From Bacteroidota bacterium (GTDB lineage Bacteria > Bacteroidota > Ignavibacteria > Ignavibacteriales > Ignavibacteriaceae), in the NCBI GenBank assembly GCA_021815365.1, contig JAKAGZ010000001.1, forward strand, positions 1-64,000: 64,000 bases of DNA, read 5' to 3'. This document shows positions 56,846 through 64,000 of the stretch, in pieces. The notes under the pieces were generated by a model. The model was not told the origin of the DNA and did no database searches. It saw nothing but the letters and a program-made list of their open reading frames with translations. Numbering within the stretch: the first letter of the stretch is position 1; the number at the start of each line of letters is the position of its first letter. The position numbers and the translations under genes are program-made.

Positions 56846-57895
56846 TTAGAAACTGAAAAAGAACGTTCCCCTAAGTAAAACATCCGGATTAGAACCAGGC
56901 AAACCATAGGAGGTATATTCAACATTCGGCATTATGTGAACATTTTTTCTCACTGCAAAGTCAAGCGCTGCAAGTATAAGACCTTGTGTGCTGTTTGCGA
57001 TAGTTGAGTTTTTAGTTTTTGTGTCTGGTGTGTAATAATCATAGCGTGCAACAAGACGAATATTATCTGTAAGAGCTGCCCAGCCGTTCAGACTAATGCC
57101 GTTTCTATTTAAAGCCGAGCCATCCGGACTTGCTTTATCTACTGAATTTATGAACCCTTGTGCACCAAGACTGAATTTATCGTTTGCGTAGTTAACAATC
57201 GCATCAAATGTGCTGATGTTCTTACCACCTGGTGCGCCGGCATATTGACCATCGAGAAGCAGTGTAAATTCTTTAGCAGGCTTTATCTGCAAAAAGAGAT
57301 AACCGGATTTATATCTTGCTGCGCTTGTGTTTGGCTGATTAATAAGTGCACCGCCGTTACCTGTGTTGTTACCCAGCAAAAGTCCGGCAGAAAATGCTTC
57401 AGAGAATTTTTGAGTTAAAGAAATACCAAGATCTCGTGATGCGCTGATGCCGTGTAAATCCTGTATTGTTTTTTCAAGGGAGCGATAACCAAATATTCCC
57501 TCTGCTATGTTTATATTCCAGGTTCCCTGCAAACCTATTACCAAATCACCCTGACCAATGTTTTTGAAATCAAGAAAAGCATCCTTTACCATTGTAGATA
57601 ATTTCCCGTTGCTCAGGTTTGAGGCTGTAGGATCAGACTCCAGACGAAATCTTGCCCAGATGCCTTCAGCAATTGTATAGTCGGTAGTAAGGTATATTCT
57701 TCGATAATCGAAAGCCTGCATAAATTTTTGTGCCGGATCGTGCTGCTGGATGGTATAATAATAATCTCCGAACATTAATCCGCTGAACTTAACCTGCCCC
57801 ACCGTCCCTTCTGCGTTTTTGTCCTGTGCTGCCGCGCTAAGCACCAGGATTGTTGAAAAAAGAAATGCAAAAATTGTGAACAACTTTGTTCTCAT
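56846..57895 (-). CDS. Outer-membrane porin of the phosphate operon
   Basis: The 349-residue protein has a signal peptide (FAFLFSTILVLSAAAQ), many alternating beta-strands, and a C-terminal Phe after GTFFFSF, the outer-membrane assembly signal. It is the first gene after the Pho box and precedes pstS, so it probably lets phosphate or phosphate esters cross the outer membrane, as OprP does. Sequence likeness to OprP itself is not claimed. Confidence 0.8.
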   Translation of the reverse strand: MRTKLFTIFAFLFSTILVLSAAAQDKNAEGTVGQVKFSGLMFGDYYYTIQQHDPAQKFMQAFDYRRIYLTTDYTIAEGIWARFRLESDPTASNLSNGKLSTMVKDAFLDFKNIGQGDLVIGLQGTWNINIAEGIFGYRSLEKTIQDLHGISASRDLGISLTQKFSEAFSAGLLLGNNTGNGGALINQPNTSAARYKSGYLFLQIKPAKEFTLLLDGQYAGAPGGKNISTFDAIVNYANDKFSLGAQGFINSVDKASPDGSALNRNGISLNGWAALTDNIRLVARYDYYTPDTKTKNSTIANSTQGLILAALDFAVRKNVHIMPNVEYTSYGLPGSNPDVLLRGTFFFSF

Positions 57896-57947
57896 GTCTC
57901 GTCCTTTTTGTTTGTTAATGATGTGTTATTTATCTCAATCGTGTCCC

Positions 57948-58004
57948 CAAAATTAGAAAAAGGTTATTAAGAGACTATTAAGGAAATGTTATGAAATTGT
58001 TAAG
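57948..58004 (-). promoter_or_regulatory. Pho box and promoter of the porin-pst operon
   Basis: Four direct repeats with exact 11-base spacing occur on the minus strand: CTTAACA (58004-57998), CATAACA (57993-57987), CTTAATA (57982-57976) and CTTAATA (57971-57965). Nine bases further on is TAATTTTG (57955-57948), a TAnnTTTG core box. No TTTG is found 19 bases upstream of that box, as expected of an activator-dependent promoter where PhoB replaces the upstream element. Confidence 0.78.
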
Positions 58005-58070
58005 TGTGGTTGAAACTGTTTACAAATTATACAGTTTTTTTATTTTTGCCGCTATTTAACAGGAAAAAGT

Positions 58071-58253
58071 TTACACACTCCAGCCCTCGAGCCTCTGTGA
58101 GCCATATATTAATCTATATTCCTGCTGCCATTCATTTTCAGACGAAACCTCTTGAAAGATTTCTGTCTCTGTTTTTTTACCCGTCTCCTGTGTATTCTCT
58201 GTTTCGAGTGTAATATAATTTACAACCTCGTACTCTGCATTTTTCCTGTACAT
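58071..58253 (-). CDS. Small protein of unknown function
   Basis: The 60-residue frame (for example EYEVVNYITLETENTQETGK) has coding-like composition but no family is recognised and the ribosome-binding site is weak. It lies upstream of the Pho box. A hairpin at 58275-58298 precedes it. It may be a real small gene or a chance frame. Confidence 0.4.
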   Translation of the reverse strand: MYRKNAEYEVVNYITLETENTQETGKKTETEIFQEVSSENEWQQEYRLIYGSQRLEGWSV

Positions 58254-58274
58254 TTTGAACCTATTTAGATTAAA

Positions 58275-58298
58275 CGGGGCGCACTGATGAACGCCCCG
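58275..58298. repeat. GC-rich hairpin in an AT-rich intergenic region
   Basis: CGGGGCG (58275-58281) pairs perfectly with CGCCCCG (58292-58298). On the minus strand it is followed by TTTAATC, so it could act as a weak terminator upstream of the small 58071-58253 frame. The rest of 58254-58557 shows no gene. Confidence 0.5.
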
Positions 58299-58557
58299 CT
58301 ATACCACTAACTTTAGGAAAGTAAATAGCATGAATTTTCTGCTTCTTTCTTTTGAGTATAATCCAAAATTTTTTAGAAACAGTTTTCTCTCTTTTACTTT
58401 GCAACAAATATAATATTACAGCATCTCTCATATATTAACAAAAAGTTAAATAGATATTAAGTTTCTGTTAATGCAGGCAGTCACAGTAGAGTTTTTTTTG
58501 CATAAGTTTTTTTCTTATTTTCTGATACAGTTATAAAAGCTGAATTTCTAAAACTTT

Positions 58558-59097
58558 ATGGACTACACAAAAAAAGCAGAGCTTGAAAAACTATTCAGAA
58601 CATCAAACTCATCAAATGATTTATTTGATGGATTCAGAATAGCTATTGAGAATAAAGTTGCAGATATTGATCTCTATAAAACTTTGCTCTGGAACAAAGC
58701 TCTTTCCCCGGATGAAATTTCTATGTTTGCAGAAAAAATATGCCAGGACTTCCCTGATTATTCTTATAGTATATATATGTGGGTAGGAAAAATCTTCAGC
58801 ACCACTGCTTTGCTGAGCACACATTATGAAAAAGCCATGAATTTTTTTATGAAAGCTTCATCAAAAAATGAGCGGTCTGCCGAGCCGTTGCTTTCTCTTG
58901 CAGGGATATATAACAAAGAATTAAACATTCCGCCATTTGAAGATGTTGTAAAAGCTATCGAGAACGGGCTTCAGAAAGTTGATTCTAAAAGCAGCGTCTG
59001 CTTTGCACTTTCTGATTTATACAAATCTGCAGACAATATTACGGAAGCAAGAAAGTACAGGAGTCTTGGTGAAAAATATCAAAAGATGAATTTTTAA
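58558..59097 (+). CDS. Helical-repeat (TPR-like) cytoplasmic protein
   Basis: The 179-residue protein is almost all helical. [32 protein letters not shown] and [20 protein letters not shown] resemble TPR pairs, so it may be a protein-protein adaptor. No signal peptide is seen. Its stop overlaps that of the convergent patatin-barrel gene by 4 bases. Confidence 0.7.
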   Translation: MDYTKKAELEKLFRTSNSSNDLFDGFRIAIENKVADIDLYKTLLWNKALSPDEISMFAEKICQDFPDYSYSIYMWVGKIFSTTALLSTHYEKAMNFFMKASSKNERSAEPLLSLAGIYNKELNIPPFEDVVKAIENGLQKVDSKSSVCFALSDLYKSADNITEARKYRSLGEKYQKMNF

Positions 59098-61802
59098 AAA
59101 TAATAACCGATAGAAAAATAAAATAATAAATTTCCCCAGGCTATCGGATTATTTGGAAGAGATCTTTTAAACTTAAAACTTCGCCCCACCGAGAATTCTG
59201 CTGGTCCAACAGGAGTATTAAACGATATTGTTGCACCTAAACCGTGACGAAGATCTTTAAATCTAATTTGTTCAGGCACCTCCCAGGTTGAACCAAGATC
59301 GTACCTAATCTTTAAATATGTATTAAAGAAAATATCAAAGGGAAGCTGATAGCGGTATTCGAGTGATGCAAGGAAAATTTGTCTCCCGCGGAATTCGTTG
59401 TTTCTCATTCCGAAAAAGGAATTTTGTCCGCCGAGAGAATACTGCTGCGTTAGCGGCATCGTATTGTCACCAAAACCCATTTCGAGCCTTGGTGAAATAG
59501 TGTTTCGCCCACCTAATGTTAAATAATTTTTGTAAATAAATCCTATCTTCTGAAAACCAATGTCTCCGCCGAAGATTGTTTGCCCCGTTTCATAAGATGC
59601 GTTAAAATAAACTCCTTTGGTTGGATATGGATATTTATCCTGTGTATCAATCGTTGTGCTTGCCTTAAAATTTGCAAGTTTAATTTTATAAGGCGAAACC
59701 GGCTGCTGTTCTAAATTTTTTACCTCGTCTATTTCGTAAGTCCCAGTAAAAATTAAATTACCAAATTTTTCTACCTGTGTACCTACAGAAACAGAAGCTC
59801 CAAAGTATGATTGCCTGTATTCACCGTTAATTGATCTCGAAAATCTTGTATCTGAAATAACAGGGTCATCCTTATAAGAGAAGATATTATTCTGCTTATA
59901 AAAAACATTAATGTTGTAGGTCAGATATGTATCAAACACCCTGTTTGCTTTATTTTCGAGAATTATTGCCTGGTTCCTTGTTCCGCCAAAAAGCAAAATA
60001 CCTAACTCACTCCCGCCGCCCAGAAAATTTTCATCTCTTAGGTCCATACTTATTTGTGCTTTATTTTCGTTATCTACCCTAAACCCAAACCTTAGTAAAC
60101 TTGATGCCTTTTCCTGAACCTTAACATCTAAATAATTCTTGCCATTGATTTTTTTTACACCGACGACAATGTCGTCAAAAAGATTTGTGCTGCGTAAATT
60201 TATCAACCCTTGTTCAATTTCTTCATAAGAAAAAAAGCCTTTCTGCACTTTTGGGAATTCTCTTGTAATTATTTCTGTTTCGGTATGAAAATTTCCTTCT
60301 ACAATAATCCCATATAATTTTCCCGGGTCAACATTAATTTTAAGATACCCGGTATTTTCATCGAAAGATACACTGCTTATATCTGCAGTTACATTCCCTT
60401 CCTGGCGGTAAGCTTTCATTAAGATAATTAATGCCTTCTCTATCTTTTTTGCGTTGTATGGCTTTTGCAGAATATTAGAGAATATTTTGCTTCTTGTCAG
60501 TTGTGTTATTGATGTATCTCCGAAAATATCAACTGTTTTTATTTCGGGGTTTGTGTCTAAAATAAATTTTACTGTAGAGTATTTTTCATACTGGTTAATT
60601 CTCAAAGAAACATTTTTATAATCGCCTGTAGAATATATTTTATCAAGATCAGATAAAATTTCATTGCTGGAAACTGAATCCATTGATGAATATTTAGTCA
60701 AATATGATTTTGCTATAGCGGGGGTATTCTCATCTAACAAAATATTTTTTATCCACATTTCTTTAATTCCGCTTCTGCTGGTCTCAACAGAGTCAATCTG
60801 TTTTTTAATTCTGCTAACCAGTGGCTCTGCTGCCCGGTATCCCTGCCGGATTAAAAAATTAATATTGCCGAAGTCATTTGGCTGGTGACCGCTCAGATCC
60901 GGAACAATAACTGTGTTTGCTTCTTTCGTCTGGTTCTCATTTAATATTCTCATTGGAATGCTAACCACCTGATCAGCGACATTCCAGGGATACTGCAGTT
61001 CATTTTTGTTGTGGAGACTGCTTGTTGTATTAACAGCGATAATAAAATCACTTCCGCTTTCTTTTGCTATTGCAACAGGGACATTAGCTACCAAACCGCC
61101 ATCAACAAGGATGAGTGAGTCTAAATCAACTGGAGAGAGGAAAAAAGAAACGCTGGAGCTTGCTCTCATTGCACTGCTTAATGGTCCCTTGCTTAAAACA
61201 ACCGGCTCGCCTGTAACAAGATTTGTACAGACAGCTCTGAATTTTGTTCTGAGGTTATCAAAATTATTCCGGGCATGAATTGGTGCCTCTAATGCAAGTA
61301 AATTGAGAAAATTCATTATCCTCATTCCATTGTTCAGCGCAGTAGGAAGAACAAGCCTCAGTCCTTTCAGCCTGAGTGCAAAAATAGCCTTGTCTTCAGA
61401 AATTTTTTGATCAACAAAAAGATCCCGTCTGTTTGTCTGCCTGTCAAAAGCCAAAAGGCTTTGCCAATCTGTGTTTACTGCAATTGAATCCAGTTCTTCT
61501 ATCGAATAGCCTGCTGCATAAAGCCCGCCGACAATACTGCCCATGCTTGTACCCACGATCAAATGCGGTTGAATGCCTGCTTCGATCAACGCTTTAAGAA
61601 CACCAACCTGCGCAAGCCCTCTCGACCCTCCACCGCTCAACGCTAATGCTATCACAGGCTTATTAACCGGAACCTCCTCGGTTAATCCAAAAGAAATTTT
61701 TTGTGTTTTATGCTTTACGGTTATATAAGTTGTCGTCTGAGGATAAGTAAAAGAAAAGCTCAGAATAAAAAGGCAGAAAATGATTTTTATTTTTTTATTC
61801 AT
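59094..61802 (-). CDS. Patatin-like phospholipase with POTRA and outer-membrane barrel
   Basis: The 902-residue protein has a signal peptide, then a patatin domain: [20 protein letters not shown] oxyanion loop, [11 protein letters not shown] with nucleophile Ser, and [11 protein letters not shown] with the catalytic Asp. A POTRA-like region ([20 protein letters not shown] near residue 540) and a BamA/surface-antigen barrel ending in FSIGYYF follow. This layout is that of type Vd autotransporters (PlpD-like), which place the lipase on or outside the surface. Confidence 0.88.
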   Translation of the reverse strand: MNKKIKIIFCLFILSFSFTYPQTTTYITVKHKTQKISFGLTEEVPVNKPVIALALSGGGSRGLAQVGVLKALIEAGIQPHLIVGTSMGSIVGGLYAAGYSIEELDSIAVNTDWQSLLAFDRQTNRRDLFVDQKISEDKAIFALRLKGLRLVLPTALNNGMRIMNFLNLLALEAPIHARNNFDNLRTKFRAVCTNLVTGEPVVLSKGPLSSAMRASSSVSFFLSPVDLDSLILVDGGLVANVPVAIAKESGSDFIIAVNTTSSLHNKNELQYPWNVADQVVSIPMRILNENQTKEANTVIVPDLSGHQPNDFGNINFLIRQGYRAAEPLVSRIKKQIDSVETSRSGIKEMWIKNILLDENTPAIAKSYLTKYSSMDSVSSNEILSDLDKIYSTGDYKNVSLRINQYEKYSTVKFILDTNPEIKTVDIFGDTSITQLTRSKIFSNILQKPYNAKKIEKALIILMKAYRQEGNVTADISSVSFDENTGYLKINVDPGKLYGIIVEGNFHTETEIITREFPKVQKGFFSYEEIEQGLINLRSTNLFDDIVVGVKKINGKNYLDVKVQEKASSLLRFGFRVDNENKAQISMDLRDENFLGGGSELGILLFGGTRNQAIILENKANRVFDTYLTYNINVFYKQNNIFSYKDDPVISDTRFSRSINGEYRQSYFGASVSVGTQVEKFGNLIFTGTYEIDEVKNLEQQPVSPYKIKLANFKASTTIDTQDKYPYPTKGVYFNASYETGQTIFGGDIGFQKIGFIYKNYLTLGGRNTISPRLEMGFGDNTMPLTQQYSLGGQNSFFGMRNNEFRGRQIFLASLEYRYQLPFDIFFNTYLKIRYDLGSTWEVPEQIRFKDLRHGLGATISFNTPVGPAEFSVGRSFKFKRSLPNNPIAWGNLLFYFSIGYYF

Positions 61803-61920
61803 TATTATAAAAAAGACTATGTCTTCGAAACAATAATCCAGCTCTCAAGACCACTCTCGTTAAACAAAGAGAGATGAGCAGATAAAAACAAAAGTTTAAA
61901 AAGATCCGACAACTTTTCTA

Positions 61921-63810
61921 TTATCTTTTCTTGCGTATCTTCTGCTGATTTTTTTGCTGCTGTTCTGCTGCCTCCATAAGTCTGGACATAAACCCTTTTT
62001 TCTTATTTGGATTTTTAACAGGAACTAATTCCATCCCGTCGTGTCTGTGGTTTATATAATACTGCTGAGCAATTGAAAAAAGATTAAAAAGGAAATAGTA
62101 AAGATTGAGTCCCGACGGGAAACTCATAAACATTATTGTCAGCATTATCGGCATAAGGTATATCAGCGCTTTTTGGTTCGGATCTTTAATAGTCATTTTC
62201 TGTTGGAAGTATTGCGTAATGCCCATCAATAAAGCCAACCCGCTTATTTCATTAATTCCAAAAATCGGGAGTTTAAATGGAAGAGTAAAAATCACGTCGG
62301 GTCTTGAAAGATCGTTTATCCACCAGACAAATGGCTGCTGCCTTAGTTCTATAGCCGTTTTAAACAGCCCCCAGAGAGCAATAAATACAGGCATCTGTAA
62401 AATAATAGGCAAACAACCTCCCGCTGGGTTAATACCATAAGTGGAATATAGTTTCATTGTTTCCTTGCTTACTTTCTCCCTGTCATCGCCGTATTTCTCT
62501 TTTATTTCAGCAATCTTGGGTTGAAGCAATTGCATTTTCTTCATTGACTGAAAGCTCTGCTTTGTAAGAGGATAAAGAACAACTTTTATTATCAGGGAGA
62601 AAATAACTATTACAAATCCGTAGTTTGGTATGAAATCATGAAGAAAATTAAACAGCGGCAAGAGGATGTATTCGGCTATAGGTCTGACAATAAATTTCAA
62701 TCCGAAGAAGCTGCCAAAATCTACTATTGCTTCCAGGTTGCCTTTATATGCTTTTAGTATATCATAATCTACCGGACCGATATATACGGTAAACTCGCTG
62801 GTTTCAAGAGCAGTATTTCTGAACGGAACATTTATTCTTGTGCTGTAAAACTCTCTTACTCCGTCCGGTGGAATATCTTCGCGGTACCCCTCAACATAAG
62901 CGCCATCCACCTTAGATGGATCTTTGGGAGCAATAATCGCTGCAAAATATTTATCTCTTACAGCAACCCAGTCAACTCTGCCGTTAAAATCTTTCTGAAC
63001 TTTCTCTCCCGGTTTCGAGGCATCAACCAGTACCTGTTCGCCTCCGTAATAAACGCTTGCATCAGAGTATGTTGCTTCATCCACAGAATTATCTTCAACG
63101 AATCTTATCCCGCTGCCCCAGACAAGATCATAAGCATTATTGCTGATCAGGTCATTCATCCTGATCATTTCTATTTTTGTGTCGATGCTGTATTTGTTAC
63201 CATAGAAGGTAAAAATCTTTTTTATTTCACCACCCTTTTTTGTATTATAAACGAATGCCAGGGTAAGTGAATCGTTCCCGCTAACTTTGTAATAACTTTT
63301 CTCATCGGATAAATTAAATTCCAGGTTCTTTGTATTTATTGCCTTTCCGTCTGTTGAAACGAAGGCAAGGTCAAGTGCGTTACCTTTTGAATAATTGATA
63401 AGTTGAACATGTGTTTCGTAAAATTTTTCACCATTTTTTTGTTTTGTTCCTGCTGAATACCAGTTATCATACTTCTTCAAAAAGTATTTTTTTATGTTTG
63501 CCCCCTTAGTAGAGAGTTCAAGCTTAACAAGGTTATTTTCTATGGTAATTATTTCACCTTTGCCGGGGTAATAATCAAAAAATTTTCCATACGTTGTGCT
63601 GTCATTACCGGTTTCATTTTTATTTTGCTTTTGCGGCAACGATAATGTTTGTTCCTTTTCCCTGGTTCTCACAGTATCTTTGACAACGGCAGTTGTATCT
63701 GTCCGTTTACCAGTTGGGAGCGTTGCTGGAGGCTTGGGCGAATTAAGATAAAGCCACAAAACCAGTATTCCGCCTATAAGTATAAATGCTATTGTTGTGT
63801 TTCTGTCCAT
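61921..63810 (-). CDS. yidC: Membrane protein insertase YidC
   Basis: YidC inserts and folds inner-membrane proteins. The 629-residue protein has the N-terminal helix IAFILIGGILVLWLYL, a large periplasmic beta domain (about 80-350), and the conserved core starting NYGFVIVIFSLIIKVVLYPL. It contains MQLLQPKIAEIKEKY and the final helices GLNLYYFLFNLFSIAQQYYI. The tail is Lys-rich, as in ribosome-binding YidC. I chose ATG 63810; TTG 63813 is also open. It follows yidD by 9 bases. Confidence 0.96.
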   Translation of the reverse strand: MDRNTTIAFILIGGILVLWLYLNSPKPPATLPTGKRTDTTAVVKDTVRTREKEQTLSLPQKQNKNETGNDSTTYGKFFDYYPGKGEIITIENNLVKLELSTKGANIKKYFLKKYDNWYSAGTKQKNGEKFYETHVQLINYSKGNALDLAFVSTDGKAINTKNLEFNLSDEKSYYKVSGNDSLTLAFVYNTKKGGEIKKIFTFYGNKYSIDTKIEMIRMNDLISNNAYDLVWGSGIRFVEDNSVDEATYSDASVYYGGEQVLVDASKPGEKVQKDFNGRVDWVAVRDKYFAAIIAPKDPSKVDGAYVEGYREDIPPDGVREFYSTRINVPFRNTALETSEFTVYIGPVDYDILKAYKGNLEAIVDFGSFFGLKFIVRPIAEYILLPLFNFLHDFIPNYGFVIVIFSLIIKVVLYPLTKQSFQSMKKMQLLQPKIAEIKEKYGDDREKVSKETMKLYSTYGINPAGGCLPIILQMPVFIALWGLFKTAIELRQQPFVWWINDLSRPDVIFTLPFKLPIFGINEISGLALLMGITQYFQQKMTIKDPNQKALIYLMPIMLTIMFMSFPSGLNLYYFLFNLFSIAQQYYINHRHDGMELVPVKNPNKKKGFMSRLMEAAEQQQKNQQKIRKKR

Positions 63811-63819
63811 CAAAAAAAC

Positions 63820-64000
63820 CTATTTTTCTATGGGGTCGTAACCCCCTTTATTAAATGGATTACATCTTAAAATCCGCCAGGCTGATTTTATTGTTCCCCT
63901 TAATACGCCATATTTTGTGAAAGCCTGCACTGCGTACTCTGAACAGGTGGGATAAAAACGGCAAGAAGAAGGAAACAGCGGCGAAATTATTTTCTGATAC
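63820..64000 (-). CDS. yidD: Membrane-protein insertion efficiency factor YidD (partial)
   Basis: The last 59 codons are inside the window: [20 protein letters not shown] then [25 protein letters not shown] and GGYDPIEK. These are diagnostic of YidD, including the three Cys. The 5' end lies beyond position 64000. The usual upstream neighbours are rnpA and rpmH, so an oriC-type region may lie just to the right. Confidence 0.93.
   Translation of the reverse strand, partial: YQKIISPLFPSSCRFYPTCSEYAVQAFTKYGVLRGTIKSAWRILRCNPFNKGGYDPIEK

Noticed and set aside
1-64000. CRISPR arrays, tRNA or rRNA genes
   Set aside because: No regularly spaced repeats and no cloverleaf or rRNA-like sequence were noticed; intergenic gaps are short. 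A tRNAscan/Infernal run would settle it.

Overview
The window reads as an AT-rich chromosomal segment of a Gram-negative bacterium of the Bacteroidota/Ignavibacteria type. The basis is indirect. The his operon promoter is an exact TTTG-N19-TAnnTTTG match, the Bacteroidota-type sigma signature. There are outer-membrane proteins (porin, patatin-barrel protein) and Bacteroidota-typical families (DUF3078-like, DUF4918/SMUG2-like, DUF302). Gene content also includes a complete his operon, a sucrose operon and a high-affinity phosphate operon. Two parS sites beside mnmE-mnmG-rsmG, and yidC-yidD at the right edge, suggest that the replication origin is nearby.

Layout. 1-1.9 kb: a partial signal-peptide gene, a small lipoprotein, and a decayed AbiEii-type module that appears to sit inside a broken VOC/glyoxalase gene. 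1.9-6.9 kb (minus): mnmE, mnmG, rsmG, murQ with two parS sites between mnmE and mnmG. 7.2-13.4 kb (plus): chaperone cluster hsp20, cbpA-type dnaJ, htpG, clpB. 13.4-17.8 kb: accessory island made of a two-gene module of unknown function bounded by integron-like attC features, then a type II restriction-modification pair and a HEAT-like protein. 18-19.7 kb: an unknown exported protein and a signal-peptide-bearing truncated haemoglobin. 19.8-26.9 kb: his operon (hisG-D-C-B-H-A-F-IE) behind a leader peptide with five His codons and a terminator, i.e. a transcription attenuator. 26.9-32.8 kb: a thioesterase, then a minus-strand sucrose operon (fructokinase, sucrose-phosphate synthase/phosphatase, sucrose synthase). 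33-44 kb: mixed housekeeping and envelope genes (acyltransferase, thioredoxin, Tat-exported PLP enzyme, Memo-like protein, EamA transporter, dCMP deaminase, two DinB-fold proteins, lipoprotein, DUF302, M23 peptidase, PCuAC copper chaperone, SCO1). 44-49 kb: metH with a structured leader, divergent from hldD. 49-53 kb: acidic protein, NUDIX hydrolase, and several decayed or frameshifted genes. 53-58 kb: porin-pstSCAB behind a four-repeat Pho box. 58.5-64 kb: a helical-repeat protein, a patatin/POTRA/barrel protein, yidC and partial yidD.

How they work together. The his operon encodes all steps from PRPP to histidinol phosphate plus the dehydrogenase; no histidinol-phosphate phosphatase is recognisable, and HisB carries an unfamiliar N-terminal extension. 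The pst cluster couples an outer-membrane porin to the ABC importer under one Pho-box promoter. The accessory island combines a likely mobile cassette with DNA modification and restriction and is the best place to look for an undescribed defence system. Several genes are broken by single-base changes, often in short homopolymers. These may be true decay, phase variation or assembly error; reads would decide.
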